64,000 bases of DNA from Verrucomicrobia bacterium Tous-C9LFEB (GTDB lineage: Bacteria > Verrucomicrobiota > Verrucomicrobiia > Methylacidiphilales > UBA1321), in contig NEUU01000002.1 in the NCBI GenBank assembly GCA_002304345.1, positions 62,001 to 126,000 on the forward strand. Direction: 5' to 3'. Position 1 is the stretch's first letter, and each line of letters starts with the position of its first letter. This document shows, piece by piece, positions 17,591-26,920 of the stretch. Made by a program: the position numbers and the translations under genes. Below the pieces are notes generated by a model. The model was not told the origin of the DNA. It saw only the letters and a list, made by a program, of their open reading frames with translations, and did no database searches.

Positions 17591-17695
17591 CTAAGCCTTG
17601 TAACGCAAACGCTTCTTATGACGATTCGCCTTCATGCGCTTGCGGCGCTTATGTTTGGCAATCTTCGTTTTGCGTCGTTTCTTGAGTGATCCCAT
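17591..17695 (-). CDS. Small basic bS22/AURKAIP1-COX24-like ribosomal protein (34 aa)
   Basis: A 34-codon gene, from the ATG at 17695 to a TAG at 17591. It reads MGSLKKRRKTKIAKHKRRK, then RMKANRHKKRLRYKA. About 60% of residues are Lys or Arg. The MGS...KKRR...K..KH.KR..R.R..K layout matches the bS22/AURKAIP1-COX24 family of tiny small-subunit ribosomal proteins, related to mitochondrial mS38. It sits 32 nt after hisG and 18 nt before the TPR gene, so it is probably co-transcribed with them. The assignment rests on sequence pattern. I am confident it is a real gene because composition, start and neighbours agree. Confidence 0.85.
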   Translation of the reverse strand: MGSLKKRRKTKIAKHKRRKRMKANRHKKRLRYKA

Positions 17696-17727
17696 AATTT
17701 GAACTTCTGATTTAAAAGCGATTTTCG

Positions 17728-18609
17728 CTAATACACAACCTTATTCAACGGATATTCGATGATTCCTTCCGCGCCCAACTCTTTCAGCTGGGGAATAATC
17801 TCGCGGACGACTTTTTCATCGAGAATGGTCTCGATGGCTACCCAATCGAGCTGGGATAGCGGCGCGACCGTGGGGTTGCGCAGCGCCGGGAGACATTTCA
17901 ACAACCGGTTGAGATTGCTCTTTGGCACATTCATTTTCAACCCCACCTTGCGGCGGGCATTGAGGGCGCCCTGCAGGAGGAGCGCGAAATTGGAGATGAC
18001 TTTGCGTTGGGTGGGGTCAGCCCAAACCGCCTTGTTCGCGATAAGCTGCGGATAGCTTTCCATCAGCGTGTCGACGATGCGCAGGTTATTGGCGCGCAGG
18101 GAGGAACCAGTCTCGGTCAGATCGACAATGGCGTCGACCAGCTCGGGCACCTTCACTTCGGTGGCACCCCAGGAGAATTCCACTTCTGCCTTCACCTTGT
18201 GCTTGCGGAGGTAGGTTTTGACGAGATTGACCGCCTCGGTGGCGATGCGCTTGCCCTTGAGATCCTTGACCGAGCGGATCTTGGAGTCCTCCGGCACGGC
18301 GAGCACCCAGCGGGCGGGCAGCGAGGTGGCGCGGCTGTAGGGCAGATCGCAAATCACGTGAACGGGCACGCCGTTTTCCGCGATCCAATCCTTGCCGGTA
18401 ATGCCGAAATCGAGAAAACCCTGGGCCACGTAACGGCTCAGTTCCTGCGGACGCACCAAGCGCGGATCGAAGGAGGGGTCGTCGATGAAGGGCTTGTAGC
18501 CGCGGCTCGACATGGTCACGGAAAAACCGGCCTTGCCCATCAATTCGATGGTAGGCTTTTCGAGACTGCCTTTCGGCAATCCAAAACGGAGCGGTTTCTT
18601 CAGTTTCAT
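17728..18609 (-). CDS. hisG: ATP phosphoribosyltransferase, long form
   Basis: A 293-residue HisG that catalyses the first step of histidine synthesis, joining ATP and PRPP. The N-terminal transferase domains show [27 protein letters not shown] and the PRPP-binding ATEAVNLV...[18 protein letters not shown] region. The C-terminal 80 residues ([25 protein letters not shown]...[14 protein letters not shown]) form the ACT-like regulatory domain of the long form, so no HisZ partner is needed and feedback by histidine is expected. No other his gene is in the window. An upstream composite repeat lies in the same orientation, 135 nt before the start. Confidence 0.96.
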   Translation of the reverse strand: MKLKKPLRFGLPKGSLEKPTIELMGKAGFSVTMSSRGYKPFIDDPSFDPRLVRPQELSRYVAQGFLDFGITGKDWIAENGVPVHVICDLPYSRATSLPARWVLAVPEDSKIRSVKDLKGKRIATEAVNLVKTYLRKHKVKAEVEFSWGATEVKVPELVDAIVDLTETGSSLRANNLRIVDTLMESYPQLIANKAVWADPTQRKVISNFALLLQGALNARRKVGLKMNVPKSNLNRLLKCLPALRNPTVAPLSQLDWVAIETILDEKVVREIIPQLKELGAEGIIEYPLNKVVY

Positions 18610-19000
18610 CGGGAGCCGTTCAAGCTGCGGTCACGCGTCGATTTTGTAAAGTGCAAACTGCGCAGGGCTGAGCCCTGCACCCAGTAACGCGGCTCGCGGG
18701 GCTCGCCGTCGCAGGACTTCGAGCGGCGGCTGCGCCTCGAAAAAAAAGAGCGTCGACAATCGACTACGATAATCGACCGCCTCTGTTGGGTGTCGCGGTG
18801 GTGTAGACCAAAATGAGCGAATTTCAAATTTCAGATTTGAGATTTCAAAGGGACGGAGGCTGGGCATGGCACGAGTTATAGCACGGAAACCCATCGGGCG
18901 TTTGCGTTAGGTGTGCTGCGTGAGCTACGTGTGCGATATTTTTTGCGGCGTGGAGGAAGTTTTTCCGGCGGTAAGAGAGCCCTCTTGGCCGAAGGCTCGG
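18610..19000. repeat. Repeat-filled spacer upstream of hisG
   Basis: No gene is seen. 18661-18690 holds a GCAGGGCTGAGCCCTGCACC module. 18745-18951 is copy 2 of the composite element, in minus orientation. Its core GCCGCAAAAAATATCGCACAC is at about 18929-18949, followed by an AT palindrome at 18819-18852, then shared TTTGGTCTACACC and CCCAACAGAGGCGG words. The element therefore reads in the same direction as hisG. Confidence 0.75.
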
Positions 19001-20686
19001 TCAAAATCGGGGATCTTTGGGGACAGGATCAGGCCGTGTGACTTCGATGTAGGAGCCGTCCTCGCGATAGAGACGCACGACGATTTTGCCAGCCTGCTCG
19101 ATCACCTCGAAGTTTCCGGGAGAATCCTCGTTCGTGATCTTGCCGCCGAGGTAGGGGTTGGAAAGGTCTGCTCTCTCCAAGTCGGAGATCAATTTCTGTA
19201 CCAGCCCACCTTGGTTGAGTGCGGGACTCTCGGCGAGATGGGTTTGGATTTTAAGTTGATTGTAGTACTCCAGGTTTTGCACCTGATAGACATTGCCTTC
19301 ATCGCGAATGGCGGCTTGCCTGCAGGTCAGATATTTACCGACACCCACCAGAATCGAGATCGCTGCCAGCAGGAGCAGGGACTGATTGATAAAGGCGTAA
19401 TGAGTGCTTGCGTAGATGGTCTTGAGATAACGAGCAATGAATGCGATCAGACCCATGCACCAGATGGTCGCGCCGAGGGCAAATCCTTCGCGAGCGGCCA
19501 TGCCCTTGCTGTAGACCTGCAGTCGATAGGGTTTGCCTTCGGGCATGGAAAGAAAAGTGAAGTCATGGGACATGGCGGCAGGGCGAACTTCGCCGACCAG
19601 CTTGGTCACGATGCAACCCTCCCACATCAAGCGTCGACCCAGTTCGTGACCGACCATTCCTTGAAAATTCCGGCCATAATAAATGGGCCATTCGATTTCT
19701 TTTTCGTCCGGTGTACGAAAGGTATTAAAGAGAGCGTGGTGACTATAGATGCTCAGGTTCGAGAGTCGGCTAAAGAACTGATCGCTGTATTCCATCGCCA
19801 AGTCGCGGCTTTGATATTGGCGGTCGGCTATGAGAAAAAGTTCGAGAGCCACCGAATGCTCGGTGAGGGCGGTGAGGCGCATCGGGTAGATCGGTTCCTT
19901 CGCGGGAAAGGTAAGAACGAGCGGATGCGGCGCGGAGAGTCCGCCTTTCTCGCGTTGTAGCCGAGCGAGAACGAAGGACCAATTTTCGCGAATGTAAGAC
20001 TGGACGACTTGACTGCTGGTGGCGTCGAAGGCGCGTAAGTTATTACGCGCGAGCCAGTCGTTGAGGTTCTCGACGGTTTGTGCTTTCAGCACAGCGACGT
20101 CGTAATTACCCACGACCGAGGATTGGGAAAGATCGACACCTGCGACGGATTGATACGAGGTCATTTTGCCGCCGAGGGATTGCAGGACTGTCATCGGCAA
20201 GAGGAGGAATACAAAAAAAACTGCCAGCCCATTCACGATTCCTCTTCGAAAAGTAGGTGTACGTTTAATCACCCAAAGGCAAATGATCGTTACGTAGAGA
20301 GTCAGCAGGATTTTCTGGGTAAAATCGAAACTGCCTTTTACGTCATCCATGTGAATCTCCGGCTGCAACTGCACCTGCAGCGTCTTGATCATTCCCGGCG
20401 TGCCGACGCGCATTTCGGTGGGGGACGCGGGGACGGGGATGATCCAGCCGAATTCCTGACCTTCGGCTTGAAGAAGCGATTGGACGACGAGGATTTCCTG
20501 TCCGTCGCGGAACGAAATAATCGCGGTTTGCGCGGGAATGGTCGGGGTCTGGAGGTAGGTCTTGTGCGGGATGTAACAGCCGTCCGCCCGCGCGGCGAAT
20601 GCGGAGGCGAGCAGAAGAAGGAGAACGCTGAATGCGCGGAAGAACGAAGAGGTCAGCCCGCGACTGGTTTGAAAAAGTGTGCGCAC
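19001..20686 (-). CDS. DUF2330-like exported membrane protein
   Basis: About 561 residues from a GTG at 20686; a TTG at 20737 is the longest reading. A signal peptide (FSVLLLLLASAFAARADG) leads to CYIPHKTYLQTPTIPAQTAIISFRDGQEILVVQSLLQAEG...GWIIPVPASP. This matches the opening of DUF2330 proteins, in which an early Cys and a Trp-(I/V)-(I/L)-PVP motif recur. Four likely transmembrane helices follow (about residues 120-140, 150-175, 415-435 and 450-470). It is probably an envelope protein; the function is unknown. It is followed by the hisG repeat region and preceded by a word repeat at 20772-20803 in its own orientation. Confidence 0.65.
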   Translation of the reverse strand: MRTLFQTSRGLTSSFFRAFSVLLLLLASAFAARADGCYIPHKTYLQTPTIPAQTAIISFRDGQEILVVQSLLQAEGQEFGWIIPVPASPTEMRVGTPGMIKTLQVQLQPEIHMDDVKGSFDFTQKILLTLYVTIICLWVIKRTPTFRRGIVNGLAVFFVFLLLPMTVLQSLGGKMTSYQSVAGVDLSQSSVVGNYDVAVLKAQTVENLNDWLARNNLRAFDATSSQVVQSYIRENWSFVLARLQREKGGLSAPHPLVLTFPAKEPIYPMRLTALTEHSVALELFLIADRQYQSRDLAMEYSDQFFSRLSNLSIYSHHALFNTFRTPDEKEIEWPIYYGRNFQGMVGHELGRRLMWEGCIVTKLVGEVRPAAMSHDFTFLSMPEGKPYRLQVYSKGMAAREGFALGATIWCMGLIAFIARYLKTIYASTHYAFINQSLLLLAAISILVGVGKYLTCRQAAIRDEGNVYQVQNLEYYNQLKIQTHLAESPALNQGGLVQKLISDLERADLSNPYLGGKITNEDSPGNFEVIEQAGKIVVRLYREDGSYIEVTRPDPVPKDPRF

Positions 20687-21197
20687 CCGTGGTTCCCTTT
20701 TTTGTGACGACGGGAGGAAGCCTGACGGGTCTCGCAAAGGTGGTCAAGAAAAGTGAGGGGGATGAGAGGGAAAGTTCTAGGTACGAGGCTCTAAGTACGA
20801 AGGAGGGACAAACCCAAAGCCAAGGGGAGGAGGCTATTTTCGGAGGTCGAGCCGAAAGCCGGGGGTGTTTTTCCGGCGGGGAGAGGCCTACGGCCTTTTC
20901 AAGAATCGCGCACACGCTTCGACATCGCTTCAAGACTGGGAATGCCACGCCCCTTGTAGGGCGCCATTGTATGGCGCCGCGGCGCGATGCAATCGCGCCC
21001 TACAAAGCAGACATGCCTCTGTGCGCGACTCTCGAAAAGGCTGTAGTGGCCGAGAGTCCCCTGCCCGCGAGCGGCGGGCGCAAGCCACCGCAGTCCAAAG
21101 CGGAGGCGCTTCACCGAGCGCCCTACAGTTTAGAAACCGATTCGCAGATCGGGCGCCAGCGTTACTGGGTGCAGGGCTCAGCCTCGTGGATGCAACG
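20687..21197. repeat. Repeat-rich spacer between DUF2330-like and oxidoreductase genes
   Basis: No gene is seen. It holds a word repeat (20772-20803), GTAGGGCG element A5 (20954-21005, with GGCGCCattgtatGGCGCC and GCGCGATgcaATCGCGC hairpins), a partial TGTAGCCG-type block (21046-21098), half an A element (to 21128) and a GTGCAGGGCTCAGCC module (21150-21181). The GCAACGTCACGTTGC palindrome (21192-21206) spans the stop codon of the oxidoreductase. Confidence 0.75.
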
Positions 21198-22193
21198 TCA
21201 CGTTGCCCAGATGGAGTCGAGGAATTCCATATATTTCACGCCGGTCGCGAAGCTGGGTTCGGGCTGGGTGCCGGTGCGAATGGCGTGGATGAAGTCTTGT
21301 TCGACGGTCCATTGACCTTGTTCCTCGGCGCGGATGGGGCGTTCGTGGAGCGATTTCTGTCCGTTGAGGGCGACGTAGAGGCGGTCCTCGGTGAAGTCGT
21401 AGACGAGCGTTCCGGCATCGCCGTAGAGTTCGAGTTGTTCGTGGTGGGCGGCCTGCGCGACGCCGCTCCATTCGAGCGTGCCGAAGAGGTCGTTGGGCCA
21501 GCGGCCGGTGACGGTCACCCAGTCGGGAATTTGCACGTGATACCCCTGCCGGTCGGGATGAAAGACGTGGCGGGTGGCGTGGAGTTCGAGCGGATGGCCG
21601 AGCCATTTGCCGAGGACTTCGGCGTAGATGCCGACAGAAAGAATGTTCTGGCCGCTGAGTTCGATCTTCTGCCGCCAATGCGCCGGAGTGGTGGGGTTGG
21701 CCCAGGCGTCATTGAAGGCCTGGAGCCGAAAGTGGAGGAGTTTGCCGAGGACGTTGTCCTTGAGGAGACGGCGCACGGTGGGATCGCCGCGCATGCCGTG
21801 GGGCGGCGGGCAGAGCATGGTGACTTGATTGGGTCGCGACTGCGCGGCAGCGAGCATTTCGCGGGCTTGGGGGAGATTCATCGCCATGCGGGCCTGACAG
21901 AAGACGTGCTTCCCCGCGGCGAGCGCGGCGAGGGTGAGCTCGGCGTGCATGTAGGGCGGCGTGCCGATCCAGATGGCGTGGAGATCGGGCCGGGCGATGA
22001 GCGCTTTCCAGTCGTCCATGACTTCGGCAATGCCAAAGTCGCGCGCGATGACCTCGGCGGTGGCGCGGCGCTGGTTGCATACGGCGACGAATTCGAGACC
22101 GGGAATCAATTTGAGATTGGGCAGGTGCCGGGTGCGGACGATGCCGCCGGCGCCGATGAATCCAATGCGGAGTGTGCCGGAGGGAATGCTCAT
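21198..22193 (-). CDS. Gfo/Idh/MocA family oxidoreductase
   Basis: A 331-residue NAD(P)-dependent oxidoreductase. The N-terminal Rossmann domain begins LRIGFIGAGGIVRTRHLPNL (GxGxxG), followed by FVAVCNQRRATAEVIARDFG and the IGTPPYMHAELTLAALAAGKHVFCQARMAMN segment. The usual Glu-Lys-Pro of this segment is replaced by Gln-Ala-Arg, and that Lys is often catalytic or structural. The C-terminal alpha/beta domain carries PDWVTVTGRWPNDLFGTLEWSG. The family acts on sugars and inositols; the substrate is unknown. The last codons (Ala-Thr-stop) lie inside a palindromic repeat, so the natural C terminus may once have been different. Confidence 0.82.
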   Translation of the reverse strand: MSIPSGTLRIGFIGAGGIVRTRHLPNLKLIPGLEFVAVCNQRRATAEVIARDFGIAEVMDDWKALIARPDLHAIWIGTPPYMHAELTLAALAAGKHVFCQARMAMNLPQAREMLAAAQSRPNQVTMLCPPPHGMRGDPTVRRLLKDNVLGKLLHFRLQAFNDAWANPTTPAHWRQKIELSGQNILSVGIYAEVLGKWLGHPLELHATRHVFHPDRQGYHVQIPDWVTVTGRWPNDLFGTLEWSGVAQAAHHEQLELYGDAGTLVYDFTEDRLYVALNGQKSLHERPIRAEEQGQWTVEQDFIHAIRTGTQPEPSFATGVKYMEFLDSIWAT

Positions 22194-22726
22194 AACTATA
22201 AGTTTAGCTCATGATTTATGGAGAGGCAATAGATTTATAAGGTTAATTAATGCCAGCGTGACCAGCGTGTCGCTGGGCCCGGTAACGCTTCGCCACGGGT
22301 GGAAGACTGAATGCGAAAGTAGGATCGAGAGGATCACACACCCTTGCCCCCTCTTGATAGGTATTGGTAACAAGTATTGGTTTCATCAAGATTCTCCGAC
22401 TGTAGGGCGACTCGGTGAGTCGCCATGGCGTTTCACCGAAACGCCCTACAGAAGACCGCGCTACCATTACTCGTCAGCAATGCTCTCGAAACTCCCGTTG
22501 CCGAAAGCCCCTGTCGGGAGGCATGCCCCCGCCGCAGCCAGCGGCAGCGGCTACAACCGGAGGTCCATTGAGGAGTCCACCTGTCGCGGTAGCGTTGTAG
22601 CCGGGGTCGTTGACCCCGGAGGCCTAGCGGGGTGACGTGACGAACGGAATCCGGCCCCGGCGGGGCCGGCTACAACGGAGGTCCAGATCGGGCGTCGGCG
22701 TTACGGGGTGCAGAGCTCAGCCCTGC
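22194..22726. repeat. Repeat cluster between oxidoreductase and cysteine desulfurase genes
   Basis: No gene is seen. It holds CCAGCGTGACCAGCGTG fragments (22254-22290), GTAGGGCG element A2 (22400-22451), TGTAGCCG-type blocks (22493-22620), and a pair of GC hairpins, GGGGTCgttGACCCC and GGCCCCggcGGGGCC (to about 22685). A GCAGGGCTGAGCTCTGCACC module (22694-22731 on the minus strand) includes the stop codon of the desulfurase gene. Confidence 0.75.
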
Positions 22727-23908
22727 TCACGCTGGCCGCTGATGCGAGACGACGGTACGGACGCGGGTGGCGATTTCGGTGATGTCGGCGGGGCTGAGGT
22801 CGTGCCCGATGGAGAAGCGCACGGTGGCAGGCATGACATCAGTCCCACGAGTGGTCTCGCGTCCCTCTACTGGATGCAACGTCGCGTTGCCCATGGCTTG
22901 CAGGACGTGCGAGGTTTGCACGGAGCCGACGAGGCAGGCGGAGCCGCTGGAGACGGAGAGTCCGGCGAGGTCGAGGGCGATGAGGAATTCCTCGGGATGC
23001 AAATCGGGGAAGCTGACGTTGAGCGTATTGCCGAGGCGCTCGGTGGGATGACCGTTGCGGCGGATGGGCGCGAGCGGGGCAAGCTCCTGCCAGAGTTGTT
23101 CGGTGAGGGCAAAGGCCGCAGCGTTGTGCGCGTCGCTTTCGGCGGTGGCGAATTCGAGCGCCTTGGCGAGGCCGACAATCGCGGCGACGTTCTCGGTGCC
23201 AGGGCGACGTTCGTTTTCGTGCGCGCCGCCTTCCATGAGCCGGGCCACGGGAATTCCGGCATGGAGATAGAGCAGACCCGCGCCGTGGGGACCGCCGAAT
23301 TTGTGCGCGGTGAGGCTGAGGGCGGAGACGTGCCAGGCTTGGGCGCGGAGCGGTTCCTTGCCCGCGCTCTGGACGGCGTCGGTGTGGAAGAGGATGCTGC
23401 GGTCCGCGCAGATTTCGCCAATGGCGGTGACGGGGGATTTGACGCCGGTCTCGTTGTTGGCGGTCATGACACTGACGAGCACGGTGTCGTCGCGCAAGGC
23501 GCGGCGGAGCTCGTCGGGATCGGTGCGGCCATCGGGTTGCAGCGGGAGAAAAGTGACGTCGAATCCGTGGCGCTGTTGCAACGCCTGCGCGGCGTGGAGC
23601 ACAGCGTGGTGTTCACCGGCGGAAACGATGACGTGTTGGCCCCGCGCGCGGTGCGCGAGGGCGAGCCCTTGCACGGCGAGGTTGCAGCTCTCGGTGCCGC
23701 CGCTGGTGAAAATAATCTCGGACGGTTTCGCTCCGAGCAAAGCGGCAACCTGATCGCGGGCGATGTCGACCGCGCCGCGCGCGCGACGACCTTCGGCATG
23801 GAGACTCGAGGGATTGCCGACGAGTCCGCGCTGGTAGGGCTCCATGACCACACGCACCCGCTCGTCGAGCGGCGTGGTGGCGTTGTGGTCGAGGTAGTAC
23901 CGCTTCAT
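22727..23908 (-). CDS. Cysteine desulfurase (NifS/IscS-like)
   Basis: A 393-residue class V PLP enzyme starting MKRYYLDHNATTPLDERV; a GTG at 23923 is a longer option. It has the Schiff-base Lys in LTAHKFGGPHGAG, the TSGGTESCNLA and SAGEHHAVL motifs, and the active Cys in SSGSACLVG that forms the persulfide. The short SGSAC loop fits group II enzymes of the NifS/IscS type, which supply sulfur for Fe-S clusters and tRNA thiolation. About 20 residues (ATLHPVEGRETTRG and neighbours, 22829-22888) are inserted between AMG and ATVRFS near the C terminus and coincide with a palindromic repeat. The stop codon also lies in a repeat. It is the last gene of an aminotransferase-desulfurase pair. Confidence 0.92.
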   Translation of the reverse strand: MKRYYLDHNATTPLDERVRVVMEPYQRGLVGNPSSLHAEGRRARGAVDIARDQVAALLGAKPSEIIFTSGGTESCNLAVQGLALAHRARGQHVIVSAGEHHAVLHAAQALQQRHGFDVTFLPLQPDGRTDPDELRRALRDDTVLVSVMTANNETGVKSPVTAIGEICADRSILFHTDAVQSAGKEPLRAQAWHVSALSLTAHKFGGPHGAGLLYLHAGIPVARLMEGGAHENERRPGTENVAAIVGLAKALEFATAESDAHNAAAFALTEQLWQELAPLAPIRRNGHPTERLGNTLNVSFPDLHPEEFLIALDLAGLSVSSGSACLVGSVQTSHVLQAMGNATLHPVEGRETTRGTDVMPATVRFSIGHDLSPADITEIATRVRTVVSHQRPA

Positions 23909-23930
23909 GCCGGCATCGGACACCGCCCGG

Positions 23931-25352
23931 TTAATGGGCGGCGAGCTCTTCTTCCTGGGCGTCGGTGGATTTCATCGCCTTGAAGAAATTCTGGCCGAGA
24001 TCCCAGACGGGACCGGGGAACTTTTTCAAATCACCAAGCACAGATTCAAACGCGACCATGAAGCGGTCGACTTCCGTCTGGCCGATGATGAGCGGCGGGA
24101 GGAACTTGACCACGTCGGAGTTGTTCGCCGCGACCTGCGTGAGGATGCGGTGCTTCGAGAGCATCGGGGTGACGATGAGCTGCGGGAACATGCCTTTGTC
24201 GAGGGAGTGGACGAGCTTCCAGCCCATTTTGCCCATCATCGATTTCGGCTCTTCGAATTCGACGGCGCACATGAGGCCCTTCACGCGCACTTCCTTGATC
24301 ATGTCGCTGCGCTTCTGCAACTCGAGGAGGCGGCGTTCGATTTCCGTGCCCTGCTTGGCGGCGTTCTCGATGAGGTTTTCCTCCTCGAGAATCGCGAGCG
24401 CGGCAAGACCGCTGGCGCAGGCGAGGTTGTTGCGGCCAAAGGTGGTGGAGTGGACGATGCAACGATCCATCCGCGAGAAGGTCTTCTGGTAGATGTCGCG
24501 GCGGGTGATGATCGCCGCGGCGGGGACGTAACCGGCGCTGAGTGCCTTGGCGAGCGTGATGATGTCGGGTTCGAGACCCCAGTGCTCAAACGCGAACCAT
24601 TTGCCGGTGCGGCCGAGGCCGGTCTGCACTTCGTCGCAAATCAAGAGCGTGCCGTACTTGCGGCAGAGCGCCTGCGCCTGTTGATAGAAATCGTCCTTGG
24701 CAAATTTGACGCCCTTCCCCTGCACGAGTTCCATGATGAGGGCGGCGACGTCGCCTTTCTTCAGCTCATACTCGAGCGCGGCGAGATCGCCCATGTCGAT
24801 ATTGACGACGCCGGGAACGAACGGGCCGAAGCCTTCGTGAAAATAGGGATTGGCCGTGACGGACAACGAACCGTAGCTGAGGCCGTGGTAGGAATTCTTG
24901 AGCGAGACGAGACGCGGACGACCGGTCGCACACTTGGCGAATTTGAGGGCGCCTTCGACGGACTCGGTGCCGCTATTGCAGAGGAACACGGCGTTCAAAT
25001 GCGGCGCGCCTTGCTTGGCGAGTCGCTTGACGAGGGCTTCGGCGAGCAGACCGCTCATCAGAGCGGAGTCGAGCTGGACCATGTTCGGCAGGTCGAGGTC
25101 GAGGACGTCGCGGATGATCTTTTGCGCGCCGTCATGGTTGCGGCCAATAGCGTAAACGCCGAACCCGGAAAGAAAATCGAGGTAGTCGTTCCCGTCTTTG
25201 TCGTAGAGATACGAACCCTTGGCGCGGGTGTAAACTTTGTCGAATCCAATGGTGCGTTGCACCTTGACCAAAGTGCGGTTGAGATAATTGTGGTGGAGGT
25301 CGTAGTTCTCACCCATGCGGGAGGCCACCAAAGCTTTAATATCCAGAGGCAT
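23931..25352 (-). CDS. Class III aminotransferase
   Basis: A 473-residue PLP-dependent aminotransferase. It shows FLSGFGVYAIGRNHDG, CNSGTESVEGALKFAK, the YHGLSYGSLSVT segment, ICDEVQTGLGRTGKWFA (PLP Asp) and the Schiff-base Lys in IITLAKALSAGYVP. These are hallmarks of class III omega-aminotransferases such as acetylornithine, putrescine or the hopanoid-linked HpnO group. The substrate cannot be fixed. Its place next to argG makes an arginine-pathway role possible, but the 356-nt repeat spacer argues against tight linkage. I chose ATG 25352; the longest reading starts at a TTG four codons earlier. It lies 22 nt upstream of the desulfurase gene. Confidence 0.87.
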   Translation of the reverse strand: MPLDIKALVASRMGENYDLHHNYLNRTLVKVQRTIGFDKVYTRAKGSYLYDKDGNDYLDFLSGFGVYAIGRNHDGAQKIIRDVLDLDLPNMVQLDSALMSGLLAEALVKRLAKQGAPHLNAVFLCNSGTESVEGALKFAKCATGRPRLVSLKNSYHGLSYGSLSVTANPYFHEGFGPFVPGVVNIDMGDLAALEYELKKGDVAALIMELVQGKGVKFAKDDFYQQAQALCRKYGTLLICDEVQTGLGRTGKWFAFEHWGLEPDIITLAKALSAGYVPAAAIITRRDIYQKTFSRMDRCIVHSTTFGRNNLACASGLAALAILEEENLIENAAKQGTEIERRLLELQKRSDMIKEVRVKGLMCAVEFEEPKSMMGKMGWKLVHSLDKGMFPQLIVTPMLSKHRILTQVAANNSDVVKFLPPLIIGQTEVDRFMVAFESVLGDLKKFPGPVWDLGQNFFKAMKSTDAQEEELAAH

Positions 25353-25708
25353 CTCAACATTCAAGCACGTCCCCGCCCACTTTCAATGTATTACTGGGGC
25401 GCTGCCCCAGCCCCCGCTCAAGGGGCTGAGCCCCTTGAGAATCCTCGTTTCTTTGGCGAATGGTTTTTTTGCGCGGACGCAAAAGAACCATTCGCCAAAG
25501 TGCGAGTGTTTCTCAGAGAGTTCATACCTTCAGTGGAGCTTGTGAGTCACTTTTTTCATGCCTCGTTCAAAAGTAATGACATCGCTTTTGAAAACGACTT
25601 GGGCCGGAGTCGATCTTTTGCGTTAAGCAAAAGGCGAATCCGGCCCAATGGGGGTTTCCAAAGGGAATCATTCCCTTTGGCGGGGTGTGGGGCAGCGCCC
25701 CACTATGC
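25353..25708. repeat. Nested inverted-repeat element D1 (about 310 bp)
   Basis: Bounded by TGGGGCGCTGCCCCA (25395-25409) and TGGGGCAGCGCCCCA (about 25689-25703). Inside are CTCAAGGGGCtgaGCCCCTTGAG, a TTTGGCGAATGGTT/AACCATTCGCCAAA pair (about 25450-25500) and CCAAAGGGAATCATTCCCTTTGG. No coding sequence is seen. The right end sits 3 nt from the argG stop. A short relative (D2) abuts the ftsZ stop at 46247-46302. Confidence 0.8.
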
Positions 25709-26920
25709 CTATTTTTTCTTGCCGCGTTGCTTGGCGAGAACGGCGGCGCGGGTGCGGAGGCGGAGGCCATTGAGGCGGATAAAGCCTGTGGCATCGGCCT
25801 GATTGTACGCACCGGCGTCATCTTCCATCGTGGCGACATCAGGATTGTAGAGCGACACGGGGCTCTTGCGACCGGCGGTGATGATGTTGCCCTTGTAGAG
25901 CTTCAGCTTCACCGTGCCCGTGACGTTCTTTTGGCTTTCGTCCACGGCGGCTTGCAGGAATTCGCGCTCGGGGGCGAACCAGAAACCGTTGTAAACGAGT
26001 TCCGAATACTTCGGGATCATGCCGTCGCGCAAGTGCATGACTTCGCGGTCCATGGTCAGCGTTTCCACCTGGCGATGCGCGAAATGCAGGATCGATCCGC
26101 CGGGGGTCTCGTACACGCCGCGGGACTTCATGCCCACGAAACGGTTTTCCACGAGGTCCACGCGGCCGATGCCGTGCTTGCCGCCGAGCTTGTTGAGGAC
26201 GTCCATCACGCCGAAGGGCGAGAGCGCCTTGCCATTGACGGCGACGGCGTTGCCTTGCACGAAATCAATCGTGACGTACTCGGGCTTGTTCGGGGCTTTC
26301 TCCGGGGAGACGCTGAGCTTGAACATGTCGGCGGGCGGTTCGAGCCACGGGTCTTCCAGGATGCCGCTCTCGAAGCTGATGTGGAGCAAATTGCGATCCA
26401 TCGAGTAGGGCTTCTTCGCGGTGACCGGAACGGCGATGCCGTGGGCCTTGGCGTAGTTGATGAGATCGGTGCGGCCCTTGAATTCCCAATCGCGCCACGG
26501 GGCGATGATCTTGAGGTCGGGAGCGAGCGCAGCGAAGGTCAGCTCGAAGCGGACCTGATCGTTGCCCTTGCCGGTGGCACCGTGCGCAACGGCGTCGGCG
26601 TTTTCCTTGCGGGCGATTTCCACATGGCGCTTGGCGATGAGCGGGCGGGCGATGCTGGTGCCGAGGAAGTACTGGCCCTCGTAGAGAGCGTTGGCGCGGA
26701 CCATCGGGTAGATGAAGTCGCGGGCGAATTCTTCGCGCAGATCGTCGATGTAACACTTGGACGCGCCGGTCTTGAGCGCCTTCTTGTCGAGACCCTTGAG
26801 TTCTTCCTGCTGGCCCACGTCGGCACAGAACGCGATGATCTCGGCGTTATACTTTTCTTTGAGCCAGGTGAGGATGATGGAGGTGTCGAGCCCTCCCGAG
26901 TAAGCGACAACGATTTTCAT
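25709..26920 (-). CDS. argG: Argininosuccinate synthase
   Basis: A 403-residue enzyme starting [27 protein letters not shown] is the ATP pyrophosphatase P-loop that defines ArgG. Further family blocks are [32 protein letters not shown] and [30 protein letters not shown], which bind aspartate and citrulline. It joins citrulline and aspartate in arginine synthesis (cytoplasm). Length and start agree with the family. No argH lies next to it. The gene is flanked by repeat elements on both sides. Confidence 0.97.
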   Translation of the reverse strand: MKIVVAYSGGLDTSIILTWLKEKYNAEIIAFCADVGQQEELKGLDKKALKTGASKCYIDDLREEFARDFIYPMVRANALYEGQYFLGTSIARPLIAKRHVEIARKENADAVAHGATGKGNDQVRFELTFAALAPDLKIIAPWRDWEFKGRTDLINYAKAHGIAVPVTAKKPYSMDRNLLHISFESGILEDPWLEPPADMFKLSVSPEKAPNKPEYVTIDFVQGNAVAVNGKALSPFGVMDVLNKLGGKHGIGRVDLVENRFVGMKSRGVYETPGGSILHFAHRQVETLTMDREVMHLRDGMIPKYSELVYNGFWFAPEREFLQAAVDESQKNVTGTVKLKLYKGNIITAGRKSPVSLYNPDVATMEDDAGAYNQADATGFIRLNGLRLRTRAAVLAKQRGKKK

